Source: Cyclobacteriaceae bacterium
GTDB lineage: Bacteria > Bacteroidota > Bacteroidia > Cytophagales > Cyclobacteriaceae
Length of the DNA stretch: 8,226 nucleotides
Assembly (NCBI GenBank): GCA_026994125.1
Contig: JALWRJ010000090.1
Location: forward strand, 1-8,226
Direction: 5' to 3'
Shown: piece by piece, positions 1 through 6,343 of the stretch
Layout: every line of letters starts with the position of its first letter
Position numbering within the stretch: position 1 is the stretch's first letter
Translations under genes and position numbers: made by a program
The notes under the pieces: model-generated
Told to the model about the DNA's origin: nothing
Databases searched by the model: none
The model's input: only the letters and a program-made list of their open reading frames with translations

Positions 1-139
1 GTATTACCGGGTCTATACCGGGCAATACTACATAAGAACCCAAACGGAAAATAATTAAAAACCCAATGGTATTTAAAATCCTAACCTTTAGGTCTTCAAT
101 AGAGAAAATGTGCTTTATGGTTGTAAAAAATTGTTTCAT
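1..139 (-). CDS. secY: Protein translocase subunit SecY, N-terminal part (cut by window edge)
   Basis: SecY is the pore-forming subunit of the SecYEG channel, which moves unfolded proteins across or into the inner membrane. Only the first 46 codons lie in the window; the gene continues past base 1. The translation starts MKQFFTTIKHIFSIEDLK, followed by a hydrophobic stretch at about residues 21-40 (ILNTIGFLIIFRLGSYVVLP) and then GIDPVI. This is the cytosolic N-terminal helix and first membrane helix of SecY as known in Bacteroidota. The ATG lies 5 nt after the rplO stop, with only A/T-rich sequence and no Shine-Dalgarno motif before it. Its position after L15 is the classic spc-operon location. 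Identification is firm despite the short fragment, because both sequence and context agree. Confidence 0.93.
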   Translation of the reverse strand, partial: MKQFFTTIKHIFSIEDLKVRILNTIGFLIIFRLGSYVVLPGIDPVI

Positions 140-144
140 AAAAT

Positions 145-591
145 TTATACCGTTTCGGCTTTACCTCCGGCTGCTTCAATTGCTTTGGCAGCGGTTGCTG
201 AAAATTTATGTGCAGTAACTTCTACTTTAGCTTTAAGCTCGCCCCTGCCCAACACTTTAATATTATCGTTTTTATCAGCTAAACCATGTTCTACAAAAAA
301 GGCGACATTCATTTTTTTAGCTTTGGTTTTTTCGGCAATGGCCTGCAATGCGTCCAGGTTAATGGCTTTGTACTCCACCCGGTTAGGGTTGGTAAAGCCA
401 AACTTAGGCACCCTGCGCTGTAAAGGCATTTGGCCACCTTCAAAACCTATTTTTCGCGAATAACCCGAGCGAGATTTAGCTCCTTTATGGCCACGTGTAG
501 AGGTACCTCCACGACCTGAACCCTGGCCACGCCCAATTCTTTTTTTACTTTTAACAGACCCTTCTGCGGGTTTTAATGTATGTAATTTCAT
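145..591 (-). CDS. rplO: Large-subunit ribosomal protein uL15
   Basis: L15 is a late-assembling 50S protein that threads a long basic extension into 23S rRNA. The product has 148 residues, normal for the family. The N-terminal third is the typical glycine/arginine-rich extension: KRIGRGQGSGRGG at about residues 17-29, RGHKGAKSR at 33-41, then FEGGQMPLQRRVPKFGF at 50-66. The rest is the globular domain, ending KAIEAAGGKAETV. The ATG follows the rpmD stop after only 2 nt (TAA AA ATG), so translation is probably coupled. No Shine-Dalgarno sequence is visible. secY follows 5 nt downstream. Confidence 0.98.
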   Translation of the reverse strand: MKLHTLKPAEGSVKSKKRIGRGQGSGRGGTSTRGHKGAKSRSGYSRKIGFEGGQMPLQRRVPKFGFTNPNRVEYKAINLDALQAIAEKTKAKKMNVAFFVEHGLADKNDNIKVLGRGELKAKVEVTAHKFSATAAKAIEAAGGKAETV

Positions 592-593
592 TT

Positions 594-773
594 TTAAAGT
601 TCTGTTACTGATACCAAATGGCCTACTTTTTTTACCATACCAGCAATTTGAGGTGTTAACTCAACTTCCACTGATTTGCTTATTTTTCCTAACCCCAACG
701 CTTTAATGGTACGTTTTTGGTCGATAGGACGCTTAATTGTACTACGTACTTGCGATATTCTAACTTTAGCCAT
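594..773 (-). CDS. rpmD: Large-subunit ribosomal protein uL30
   Basis: This is a small gene of 59 codons plus TAA. The product begins MAKVRISQVRSTIKRPIDQK, continues with a LGLGKI segment at residues 27-31 and ends GHLVSVTEL. This matches L30, including the conserved 'RSTIKRP..QKRTIKALGLGKI' pattern that contacts 23S rRNA. About 60 residues is normal for bacterial L30. It starts 4 nt after the rpsE stop and ends 2 nt before the rplO start, and its place between S5 and L15 is standard for the spc operon. It is easily missed by length-filtered gene calling. No Shine-Dalgarno motif precedes the ATG. Confidence 0.97.
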   Translation of the reverse strand: MAKVRISQVRSTIKRPIDQKRTIKALGLGKISKSVEVELTPQIAGMVKKVGHLVSVTEL

Positions 774-777
774 TGTA

Positions 778-1296
778 TTAACCGTTAAAAACTGTTTCTA
801 ATGTTACTCCTCTTTGTTGTGCTACTGTATAGGCATCTCTCATTTGCATAAGTGCATCAAAGGTAGCTTTAACCACATTGTGTGGGTTAGATGAACCTTT
901 AGATTTAGCCAGAACATCTTTTACTCCGGCACTTTCTAATACGGCACGCATGGCACCACCGGCAATTACTCCGGTACCGGGCGATGCAGGCTTAAGTAAA
1001 ACCAAACCTCCACTGTATTTACCAATAGCTTCGTGGGGTACTGTATTTCGGAACAATGGCACTTTTACCAAGTTCTTTTTAGCATCGTCCACCCCTTTGG
1101 CAATGGCATCTACTACTTCGTTGGCTTTACCCAATCCGTAGCCTACTACTCCTTTACCATCGCCTACTACTACAATAGCCGAAAAGCTAAACCTACGCCC
1201 TCCTTTAACCACTTTGGCCACTCGGTTGATGGCTACCACTTTTTCGGTAAGCTCGATTTCGCTGGCTTTAATTGCTTTAATATTACTTTGTGACAT
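778..1296 (-). CDS. rpsE: Small-subunit ribosomal protein uS5
   Basis: S5 is a 30S protein near the mRNA entry site and the decoding region, and it affects translational accuracy. The product has 172 residues. The N-terminal double-stranded-RNA-binding-type domain contains [19 protein letters not shown] (about residues 29-47) followed by [15 protein letters not shown]. The loop KVVKGGRRF is where spectinomycin-resistance changes occur in other bacteria; nothing in it looks altered. The C-terminal domain includes [19 protein letters not shown] and [12 protein letters not shown], both family hallmarks. The ATG is 6 nt downstream of the rplR stop, with no Shine-Dalgarno motif. Confidence 0.98.
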   Translation of the reverse strand: MSQSNIKAIKASEIELTEKVVAINRVAKVVKGGRRFSFSAIVVVGDGKGVVGYGLGKANEVVDAIAKGVDDAKKNLVKVPLFRNTVPHEAIGKYSGGLVLLKPASPGTGVIAGGAMRAVLESAGVKDVLAKSKGSSNPHNVVKATFDALMQMRDAYTVAQQRGVTLETVFNG

Positions 1297-1302
1297 AATT
1301 TC

Positions 1303-1647
1303 TTAAAATTTAAGGCCTCCTTCACGAGCACCGTCTGCCAATGCTTTCACTTTACCATGGTACCTGTACCCACTCCTATCGAACAGTATGGTTTCAATAC
1401 CGGCTGATTTAGCACGTTCGGCTAATTTAGTGCCTACCTGCTTTGCATTTTCGATGGTGTTACCGGTTCCTAATTCCGAAGAATTGGCTGCTGCAATGGT
1501 ATGTCCTTTGGTGTCGTCTATTAATTGCGCATATACTGCTTTATTGCTTTTAAACACCGAAAGTCGGGGACGTTCGGAAGTTCCGGCCAGTTTATTCCGG
1601 ATACCTCTACGTATTCTTAATCTTCTATCTGACTTCGTAATTCTCAT
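1303..1647 (-). CDS. rplR: Large-subunit ribosomal protein uL18
   Basis: L18 binds 5S rRNA and, with L5, anchors it in the central protuberance of the 50S subunit. The product has 114 residues, within the normal bacterial range. It shows the basic N-terminal arm (RITKSDRRLRIRRGIRNKL, residues 2-20), the GTSERPRLSVFKSNKAVYAQ segment (22-41), and the C-terminal signature ILFDRSGYRYHGKVKALADG (87-106) followed by AREGGLKF. The start lies 8 nt after the rplF stop. An extra ATG sits 5 nt upstream of the chosen ATG in a different frame; the MRITK start fits the family. No Shine-Dalgarno motif is present. Confidence 0.98.
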   Translation of the reverse strand: MRITKSDRRLRIRRGIRNKLAGTSERPRLSVFKSNKAVYAQLIDDTKGHTIAAANSSELGTGNTIENAKQVGTKLAERAKSAGIETILFDRSGYRYHGKVKALADGAREGGLKF

Positions 1648-1655
1648 TGCATCAA

Positions 1656-2207
1656 TTATTTAGCGGCAGTTTTACCTGCTTTTCTTCTAATTTCCTCACC
1701 AACAAACTTAACGCCTTTGCCTTTATAAGGTTCAATCTTACGTAACGACCTTAATTTGGCGGCTACCTGTCCAATAAGTTGTTTATCTATTCCTTCTAAG
1801 GTTACCACCGGGGCTTTTCCTTTGGGTGCTTCGGCCGAAACTTTAATTTCGGAAGGCACCTGAAAAATAATATTGTGTGAATAACCCAGGGTTAAATCTA
1901 ATACATTACCTTGTACAGCAGCTCTGTACCCTACCCCTACAAGTTCCAGTTCTTTTTTAAATCCTTCGGATACACCCACTACGGCATTATTAAGCAGGCT
2001 TCGATACAAACCATGCAAAGATTTATGCCTCTTTTGTTCGGTTGGTCGCTTTAAAAGGTATGCTCCTTCTTGTTGTTCAAGCTCAAACTCGGCATCTATG
2101 GCTTGTTTAAGCTCCCCTTTAGGTCCCTTAATGGTAACTACTCCACCTTCTCGGGTAAGTGTTACACCGTCAGGGATACTAATGGGCTTATTTCCTATTC
2201 TCGACAT
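1656..2207 (-). CDS. rplF: Large-subunit ribosomal protein uL6
   Basis: L6 sits near the sarcin-ricin loop and the GTPase-associated region of the 50S subunit. The product has 183 residues with the two repeated L6 folds. The first starts MSRIGNKPISIPDGV and includes VTIKGPKGEL (24-33). The second includes LELVGVGYRA (87-96) and ends with the family signature EPYKGKGVKFVGEEIRRKAG (159-178). I chose the ATG at 2207 because MSRIGNKPI is the conserved start. The frame stays open to 2255, but those 16 extra residues overlap rpsH and do not resemble L6. The gap to the rpsH stop is 13 nt, A-rich and without a Shine-Dalgarno motif. Confidence 0.98.
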   Translation of the reverse strand: MSRIGNKPISIPDGVTLTREGGVVTIKGPKGELKQAIDAEFELEQQEGAYLLKRPTEQKRHKSLHGLYRSLLNNAVVGVSEGFKKELELVGVGYRAAVQGNVLDLTLGYSHNIIFQVPSEIKVSAEAPKGKAPVVTLEGIDKQLIGQVAAKLRSLRKIEPYKGKGVKFVGEEIRRKAGKTAAK

Positions 2208-2220
2208 TTGTCTTTTTGTA

Positions 2221-2619
2221 TTAATAAACGTTACACAATACTTCGCCACCAACATTTTGCCTGGCTGCTTCTTTGTTGGTCATTACGCCTTTCGAGGTAG
2301 AAAGGATGGCAATACCCAACCCGTTAAGCACGCGTGGCATAGCATCTACACTGGCATATTTTCGTAAACCCGGCTTGCTTATTCTTGTTAAGCTAACAAT
2401 GGCATTTTTTTTGGTGCTGGGGTTATATTTTAATGCGATTTTTATTTGCCCCTGGGTATTTACATCGTCTTCAAATTTATAGCTTTGTATAAACCCATTG
2501 GCATGTAATACCTTAGTCATTTCCCTTTTTAGTTTAGAAGAAGGGATATCAACGATTCTTTTATTGGCTTTAATCGCATTTCTAAGCCTTGTTAAGTAAT
2601 CTGCTATTGGATCAGTCAT
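2221..2619 (-). CDS. rpsH: Small-subunit ribosomal protein uS8
   Basis: S8 is a primary 16S rRNA-binding protein of the 30S platform. In Escherichia coli it is also the translational repressor of the spc operon. The product has 132 residues, starting MTDPIADYLTRLRNA. The C-terminal signature that binds RNA is intact: GLGIAILSTSKGVMTNKEAA at residues 100-119, then QNVGGEVLCNVY. I chose the ATG at 2619 because it gives the conserved N-terminus. An in-frame ATG at 2667 would add 16 non-conserved residues and would overlap the predicted promoter. Unlike its neighbours the gene is preceded by a 101-nt gap with a promoter-like sequence and a hairpin, so it may head its own transcript. Confidence 0.98.
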   Translation of the reverse strand: MTDPIADYLTRLRNAIKANKRIVDIPSSKLKREMTKVLHANGFIQSYKFEDDVNTQGQIKIALKYNPSTKKNAIVSLTRISKPGLRKYASVDAMPRVLNGLGIAILSTSKGVMTNKEAARQNVGGEVLCNVY

Positions 2620-2642
2620 TTTTATTCTACTTAAATTTACGG

Positions 2643-2661
2643 CCCGCTTTTTTGAAACGGG
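2643..2661 (-). promoter_or_regulatory. Predicted stem-loop in the rpsH 5' leader
   Basis: On the coding strand the 19 bases CCCGTTTCAAAAAAGCGGG can fold into a 7-bp stem (CCCGTTT with AAGCGGG, including one G-U pair) closed by a 5-nt loop (CAAAA). It begins 3 nt after the last base of the predicted -7 element, so it would lie at the very 5' end of an rpsH mRNA, about 23 nt before the ATG. It has no T-run after it on either strand, so it does not look like an intrinsic terminator. A role in mRNA stability or in autoregulation by a ribosomal protein is inference only. Confidence 0.4.
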
Positions 2662-2664
2662 ATG

Positions 2665-2695
2665 CAAAAATACAAGTTATTTTTTAATATTCAAA
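2665..2695 (-). promoter_or_regulatory. Predicted internal promoter of Bacteroidota type, driving rpsH-rplF-rplR-rpsE-rpmD-rplO-secY
   Basis: In the rpsN-rpsH gap the coding strand carries TTTG (2695-2692), a 19-nt A/T-rich spacer, then TATTTTTG (2672-2665). This fits the known Bacteroidota housekeeping promoter, a -33 TTG/TTTG and a -7 TAnnTTTG about 19-21 nt apart. The start of transcription would fall near 2657-2661, giving a leader of about 40 nt. TAnnTTTG also occurs by chance inside several coding regions here (for example rplN and rpsC), but those I checked lack a -33 partner at proper spacing. This one is intergenic, in the only long gap with such a motif. Confidence 0.6.
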
Positions 2696-2720
2696 AGGTT
2701 ATTTAAACCTTAGAAAATTG

Positions 2721-2990
2721 TTACCAGCTTGCCTTGGTTACTCCGGGAATTTTACCCTGGCTGGCCATTTCCCTGAAGGTAACCCTGGATATGCCAAATT
2801 TACGCATATAGCCTTTGGGTCGCCCGGTCATGCGGCAGCGGTTATGCAGCCTCACGGGAGATGAGTTACGGGGTAATTTATCGAGTCCAACGTAGTCGCC
2901 TGCTTCTTTAAGCGCTTTACGCTTAGCTGCGTACCTGGCTACTAGTTTTTCTCTTTTCCTTTCGCGCGCTTTGATGGATTCTCTTGCCAT
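2721..2990 (-). CDS. rpsN: Small-subunit ribosomal protein uS14, zinc-independent form
   Basis: S14 is a 30S head protein that assembles late, next to S3 and S19. The product has 89 residues. It starts [16 protein letters not shown] and carries the conserved C-terminal block [19 protein letters not shown] (43-61), then RKFGISR (63-69) and IPGVTKASW at the end. Only one cysteine (Cys52) is present, so the CxxC...CxxC zinc site is absent; this is the zinc-independent (C-) type, longer than the roughly 61-residue zinc form. It starts 3 nt after the rplE stop. It is the last gene before the 101-nt gap with the predicted promoter. Confidence 0.97.
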   Translation of the reverse strand: MARESIKARERKREKLVARYAAKRKALKEAGDYVGLDKLPRNSSPVRLHNRCRMTGRPKGYMRKFGISRVTFREMASQGKIPGVTKASW

Positions 2991-2993
2991 TGT

Positions 2994-3551
2994 TTAGTTT
3001 GCGTTTTTATTTTTAAAAGGCATACCGAACGCCTTTAATAATTCGTATCCTTCTTCATCGGTTTTAGCTGTAGTAACAATTGAGATGTTCATACCGCTAA
3101 TTTTGTTTACTTTATCGATGCTAATTTCGGGGAAAATGATTTGCTCTTTAACTCCTAAGGTATAGTTGCCACGCCCATCAAATCCTTTTTCATTAATTCC
3201 TCTAAAATCGCGTACTCGGGGTAGAGCAACTGTCATTAGGCGGTCTAAAAATTCGTACATTTTATCTCCTCTAAGGGTTACCCGGGCACCAATAGGCATT
3301 TGCTCGCGCAGCTTAAAGTTAGAGATGGAATTTTTAGCCAGGGTTTGAACAGCTTTTTGCCCTGAAATTGCACTTAGTTCTTCGATACCCGCATCGATTA
3401 ATTTTTTATCGGCTACGGCAGCTCCAATACCTTTATTGATGCTGATTTTCTGAATTTGAGGGACTTGCATAATAGATTTGTATTGAAACTTATCTTTCAA
3501 TGCAGGAACAATCTCGTTCAGGTATTTGTCTTTTAGTCGAGGATTAGCCAT
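2994..3551 (-). CDS. rplE: Large-subunit ribosomal protein uL5
   Basis: L5 binds 5S rRNA and contacts the P-site tRNA and the small subunit through the central protuberance. The product has 185 residues, close to the usual 179-187. Visible hallmarks are [14 protein letters not shown] (30-43), [16 protein letters not shown] (80-95), [10 protein letters not shown] (110-119) and [20 protein letters not shown] (124-143). The ATG lies inside the end of rplX, giving an 8-nt overlap in a different frame, which suggests coupled translation. A GGAG lies 12 nt upstream but falls inside rplX codons, so its meaning is doubtful. Confidence 0.98.
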   Translation of the reverse strand: MANPRLKDKYLNEIVPALKDKFQYKSIMQVPQIQKISINKGIGAAVADKKLIDAGIEELSAISGQKAVQTLAKNSISNFKLREQMPIGARVTLRGDKMYEFLDRLMTVALPRVRDFRGINEKGFDGRGNYTLGVKEQIIFPEISIDKVNKISGMNISIVTTAKTDEEGYELLKAFGMPFKNKNAN

Positions 3552-3888
3552 TTTTTATAACGTCTCCGGTTTTTTTAGAATATCTTACGAGCTTACCGTT
3601 CTCGAGCTTTCTACCCACCCGGGTAGGGTTGCCAGAGGCGGGGTCAATCAACATTACATTACTAATGTGGATACCAGCTTCTGTTTTTACAATACCGCCT
3701 TCGGGGTTGGCAGCAGAGGGTTTATTATGCTTGGTTACAATATTTACACCTTCTACAATTACCCTGCTTTTGGCAGCGTTAACTTCAAGCACTACGCCTG
3801 ATTTACCTTTTGCATTGCCGGCAATTACCTTAACGGTATCGCCTTTTTTTACATGCAGTTTGGGTTGTTTATTATATTTTCTTTCCAT
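3544..3888 (-). CDS. rplX: Large-subunit ribosomal protein uL24
   Basis: L24 starts 50S assembly by binding the 5' part of 23S rRNA and lies near the polypeptide exit. The product has 114 residues, slightly longer than the E. coli protein (about 104). The KOW motif is clear: [20 protein letters not shown] (12-31). Next come [15 protein letters not shown] (43-57) and [20 protein letters not shown] (63-82). The start is 2 nt after the rplN stop (TAA CA ATG). The 3' end overlaps rplE by 8 nt. Confidence 0.97.
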   Translation of the reverse strand: MERKYNKQPKLHVKKGDTVKVIAGNAKGKSGVVLEVNAAKSRVIVEGVNIVTKHNKPSAANPEGGIVKTEAGIHISNVMLIDPASGNPTRVGRKLENGKLVRYSKKTGDVIKNG

Positions 3889-3890
3889 TG

Positions 3891-4259
3891 TTACAATACT
3901 TCAGGAGCCAATGAAACAATTTTCATAAATTGCTTTTCGCGCAATTCTCTGGCTACGGGTCCAAAAATACGGGTACCACGAGGTTCATCGTTAGGAGTAA
4001 GCAATACGGCCGCATTATCTTCGAAACGGATGTACGATCCATCTTTACGCCTAACTTCTTTTTTAGTACGTACCACAACGGCTCTGGAAACGGTTCCTTT
4101 TTTAAGGTTACTGCTGGACATGGCCGATTTTACAGTAACAATAATTTTATCACCTACCGAGGCGTATCGTTTACCGGTACCTCCCAACACGCGGATACAA
4201 AGCACTTCTTTGGCTCCACTGTTGTCTGCTACGCTAAGTCTTGATTCTTGCTGTATCAT
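3891..4259 (-). CDS. rplN: Large-subunit ribosomal protein uL14
   Basis: L14 is a 50S protein on the subunit interface that takes part in bridges to 16S rRNA and is the docking site for silencing factor RsfS. The product has 122 residues, exactly the usual size. It starts [20 protein letters not shown], and the central signature [20 protein letters not shown] spans residues 55-74, followed by [28 protein letters not shown] (94-108) is also typical. The ATG comes 2 nt after the rpsQ stop (TAA TA ATG), with no clear Shine-Dalgarno motif. Confidence 0.98.
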   Translation of the reverse strand: MIQQESRLSVADNSGAKEVLCIRVLGGTGKRYASVGDKIIVTVKSAMSSSNLKKGTVSRAVVVRTKKEVRRKDGSYIRFEDNAAVLLTPNDEPRGTRIFGPVARELREKQFMKIVSLAPEVL

Positions 4260-4261
4260 TA

Positions 4262-4519
4262 TTATTTAGCCCTCTCGATTACTTCAACTAATCTCCAACG
4301 TTTGTTTTTGCTCAATGGGCGAGTTTCCATAATTTTTACGGTATCGCCAATACCACAGGTATTTTCTTCATCGTGCGCGGCAAACTTTTTGGTTTTATTA
4401 ATAAATTTACCATACAAAGGGTGCTTAACCTTACGGTTAACCGCAACGGTAATGGTTTTATCCATTTTGTTGCTTACCACAACCCCGGTTCTTTCTTTTC
4501 TTAAATTTCTTGATTCCAT
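4262..4519 (-). CDS. rpsQ: Small-subunit ribosomal protein uS17
   Basis: S17 is a primary binder of the 16S rRNA 5' domain with an OB fold. The product has 85 residues when started at [12 protein letters not shown]. That ATG is 4 nt after the rpmC stop (TAG AAAA ATG) and gives the usual family length. An ATG 5 codons upstream at 4534 would overlap rpmC by 11 nt and add MRTRK, which is less likely but not excluded. Core segments are [16 protein letters not shown] (12-27), KHPLYGKFI (32-40) and the signature [20 protein letters not shown] (58-77). Confidence 0.96.
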   Translation of the reverse strand: MESRNLRKERTGVVVSNKMDKTITVAVNRKVKHPLYGKFINKTKKFAAHDEENTCGIGDTVKIMETRPLSKNKRWRLVEVIERAK

Positions 4520-4523
4520 TTTT

Positions 4524-4718
4524 CTAGTTCTCAAGTTTTTTAGCGGTCAAAGCGGTTTCCAGCCTGGCAATTAATTTTCGGGTAGCCCTTATTTTCATAG
4601 GGTTTTCGATGGGTGAAATGGCATGGGCAAATTTTAATTTTTGCATCACTTCACGTTCGCTTACCAACTTTTGTTTTATTTCTTCGACCGATAAGGCCTT
4701 AATTTCTGAATTTTTCAT
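4524..4718 (-). CDS. rpmC: Large-subunit ribosomal protein uL29
   Basis: L29 lies beside the polypeptide exit tunnel next to L23, where chaperones and the signal recognition particle dock. The product has 64 residues and is almost wholly helical in character, as expected: [18 protein letters not shown], then [20 protein letters not shown] (21-40), then [16 protein letters not shown] (42-57). The ATG is 3 nt after the rplP stop. A GAGGA made by the last rplP codons lies 7 nt before the ATG and could serve as a Shine-Dalgarno sequence, although it is also constrained by coding. Confidence 0.97.
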   Translation of the reverse strand: MKNSEIKALSVEEIKQKLVSEREVMQKLKFAHAISPIENPMKIRATRKLIARLETALTAKKLEN

Positions 4719-4721
4719 GTC

Positions 4722-5144
4722 CTAATCCTCCATATAATCGTTACGAACAGAAAACTTAGTGCTAATAGGAAGCTTTTGTTGCGCTAAACGCATGGCTTCT
4801 TTAGCTGTTTCTTTATCAATTCCACCTGCTTCAAACATAATGGTTCCGGGTCGTACCACGGCTACCCAATATTCGGGAGCTCCTTTACCTTTACCCATCC
4901 TTACTTCGGCAGGTTTTTTAGTTACGGGCTTGTCAGGAAAAATACGAATCCAAACCTGGCCTTGTCGTTTCATGGCACGTGTCATGGCAATACGAGCGGC
5001 CTCAATTTGGCGGCTGGTAATCCAACCTGCTTCGAGCGCTTTAATAGCAAAAGCACCAAAAGCAATTCTATGCCCACGCGAAGCAAGACCTTTAATTCTT
5101 CCTTTTTGCTTCTTTCTAAATTTCGTTCTTTTTGGCTGTAACAT
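4722..5144 (-). CDS. rplP: Large-subunit ribosomal protein uL16
   Basis: L16 sits near the A site of the peptidyl-transferase region and is needed for late 50S assembly. The product has 140 residues. It starts [20 protein letters not shown]; other hallmarks are [20 protein letters not shown] (46-65), [13 protein letters not shown] (66-78) and [20 protein letters not shown] (81-100). Arg82 corresponds to E. coli Arg81, the residue hydroxylated by RoxA there. The gene follows rpsC after an unusually long 80-nt gap and, unlike most genes here, has a good Shine-Dalgarno-like AAAGGA ahead of its ATG. Confidence 0.98.
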   Translation of the reverse strand: MLQPKRTKFRKKQKGRIKGLASRGHRIAFGAFAIKALEAGWITSRQIEAARIAMTRAMKRQGQVWIRIFPDKPVTKKPAEVRMGKGKGAPEYWVAVVRPGTIMFEAGGIDKETAKEAMRLAQQKLPISTKFSVRNDYMED

Positions 5145-5151
5145 TATTTTA

Positions 5152-5157
5152 TCCTTT
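5152..5157 (-). promoter_or_regulatory. Shine-Dalgarno-like sequence before rplP
   Basis: The coding strand reads AAAGGA followed by 7 nt (TAAAATA) and the rplP ATG. This is complementary to the UCCUUU part of the usual 16S rRNA 3' end and at ideal spacing. It lies outside any coding sequence. Most other starts in the window have only A/T-rich leaders, which is the norm in Bacteroidota, so this site stands out. Confidence 0.45.
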
Positions 5158-5191
5158 TCCTACTAACAACTTTTCACTTTGTGCATCCCGT

Positions 5192-5216
5192 TAGCTGCCG
5201 GGCAGGCTAGCAGGCT
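5192..5216 (-). repeat. GC-rich foldable element with a 7-nt direct repeat in the rpsC-rplP gap
   Basis: On the plus strand GCAGGCT occurs twice in tandem (5202-5208 and 5210-5216, period 8; AGCCTGC on the coding strand). The first copy can pair with TAGCTGC (5192-5198) to form a 7-bp stem with one bulged base and a 3-nt loop (5199-5201). The second copy could form a weaker alternative stem with the same partner. A further option, CCCG (5187-5190) with CGGG (5199-5202), excludes the first hairpin. The stretch is clearly richer in G+C than the flanking A/T-rich gap. No T-run follows, so a terminator is unlikely. Function unknown. Confidence 0.35.
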
Positions 5217-5224
5217 GTTAACTT

Positions 5225-5944
5225 CTATTTCTTTCTATTATCTCTTCGGTCGCCACCTCTACGGCCCCCTCGCTTACCGCCTTGGTTTCCAGCTCCTATA
5301 TTAGGCGAAAGGTCGCGTTTTCCGTAAACTTCGCCTTTAAATATCCACACTTTAATACCCAGGATTCCATACACGGTATCGGCTTCGGAAAGTGCATAAT
5401 CGATATCGGCACGCAAAGTATGCAAAGGAATACGCCCTTCTTTATACTGCTCGGAGCGGGCCATTTCGGCACCACCTACCCTGCCGGATACTTTAATTTT
5501 AATCCCCTGAGCTCCTACACGCATGGCCGAAGCAATGGCTTGTTTCATGGCTCTACGGAAAGAGATACGGGCTTTTAATTGCTGTGCAATAGATTCGCCT
5601 ACTAATTTGGCATCGAGCTCGGGGCGTTTAATTTCGAAGATATTAATTTGAACATCTTTATTGATGAGTTTTTTAAGCTCTTCTTTAATTCTGTCCACTT
5701 CGGCTCCGCCTTTACCAATAACTACTCCGGGTCTGGCCGTATGAATAGTTAAGGTAACACGCTTGAGGGTACGCTCTATTACAATTTTAGAGATACTACC
5801 TTTAGGAATACGTGCATTTACATACTTACGTATTTTTTGATCCTCAATTAGTTTATCAGCAAATGTATCGCCACCGTACCAGTTAGAATCCCAACCACGT
5901 ACAATACCTAATCTTAGTCCTACAGGGTTAACTTTTTGTCCCAT
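5225..5944 (-). CDS. rpsC: Small-subunit ribosomal protein uS3
   Basis: S3 lines the mRNA entry channel of the 30S head and contributes to helicase activity there. The product has 239 residues from [13 protein letters not shown], the conserved start. The open frame runs to 5989, but those 15 residues lie within rplV. The KH domain carries the GxxG loop [13 protein letters not shown] (GKGG at 77-80). The C-terminal domain includes GVKIWIFKGE-like [13 protein letters not shown]. The protein ends in a basic tail [18 protein letters not shown] (about residues 222-239). The start is 1 nt after the rplV stop (TAG C ATG). An 80-nt gap separates its TAG stop from rplP. Confidence 0.97.
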   Translation of the reverse strand: MGQKVNPVGLRLGIVRGWDSNWYGGDTFADKLIEDQKIRKYVNARIPKGSISKIVIERTLKRVTLTIHTARPGVVIGKGGAEVDRIKEELKKLINKDVQINIFEIKRPELDAKLVGESIAQQLKARISFRRAMKQAIASAMRVGAQGIKIKVSGRVGGAEMARSEQYKEGRIPLHTLRADIDYALSEADTVYGILGIKVWIFKGEVYGKRDLSPNIGAGNQGGKRGGRRGGDRRDNRKK

Positions 5945-5945
5945 G

Positions 5946-6338
5946 CTATTTATTATTATCAGATTCGTTCGACTCCGCTGCCTCGGCAACTTGATTATTT
6001 AAGCTATCCACCACAATAGTTACATGGTTAGAACGCTTTCTTATTCGGTGCGCTCTTCCTTGCGGAGCAGGGCGTAAGCGTTTAAGCATTTTACCGCTGT
6101 CTACTTTAATTTCTTTAATATAAAGATCTGCTTCTTCGAGCTGCACGTCTTCGTTTTTGTTTTGCCAGTTGGCAATAGCGCTAAGTAAGAGTTTCTCTAT
6201 TTTAGCAGCACCAACTTTGGGCTCAAACTTCAAAATACTCAATGCGTTGTTTACTTTTTGGCCTCGTACGAGGTCGGCAACCAAGCGCATCTTTCTTGGT
6301 GAAGTAGGTACGTTATTTAATTTAGCTATAGCCTCCAT
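5946..6338 (-). CDS. rplV: Large-subunit ribosomal protein uL22
   Basis: L22 spans the 50S subunit; its long beta-hairpin lines the exit tunnel at the narrow point formed with L4, where macrolides bind. The product has 130 residues. The N-terminal part has [19 protein letters not shown] (8-26), and the hairpin region is [20 protein letters not shown] (79-98), with [12 protein letters not shown] after it. No deletion or insertion is evident in the hairpin. After about residue 110 there is a short acidic, Asn/Ser/Glu-rich tail ([13 protein letters not shown]) beyond the core fold. The ATG is 5 nt after the rpsS stop; an AAGG in the rpsS end lies 8 nt before it. Confidence 0.97.
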   Translation of the reverse strand: MEAIAKLNNVPTSPRKMRLVADLVRGQKVNNALSILKFEPKVGAAKIEKLLLSAIANWQNKNEDVQLEEADLYIKEIKVDSGKMLKRLRPAPQGRAHRIRKRSNHVTIVVDSLNNQVAEAAESNESDNNK

Positions 6339-6343
6339 AATAC

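Noticed and set aside
2208..2255. Upstream-extended start for rplF (and likewise rpsH to 2667, rpsC to 5989, rpsQ to 4534)
   Set aside because: The extra residues do not match the families, they overlap the preceding gene or the predicted promoter, and the internal ATGs give the conserved N-termini ([38 protein letters not shown]).
2643..2661. The rpsN-rpsH hairpin as an intrinsic terminator
   Set aside because: The stem is short, contains a G-U pair on the coding strand and is not followed by a T-run on either strand; its position right after the -7 box fits a leader better.
3520..3575. An E. coli-like S8 repressor site at the rplX-rplE junction
   Set aside because: I compared the junction with the remembered E. 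coli site and saw no matching stem or conserved core; the region is explained by the coding of the two overlapping genes.
3962..3969. TATTTTTG promoter-like box within rplN (also TAnnTTTG boxes in rpsE near 858, rpsH, rpsN, rpsC near 5858, rpsS and rplB)
   Set aside because: All are inside conserved coding sequence and none has a TTG/TTTG at about 19-23 nt upstream, so they look like chance matches in A/T-rich DNA.
3853..4269. A 138-residue plus-strand open frame opposite rplN, and similar plus-strand frames opposite other genes
   Set aside because: They lie antisense to firmly identified ribosomal protein genes, resemble no family I recognise, and are best explained as open-frame shadows of the minus-strand coding.
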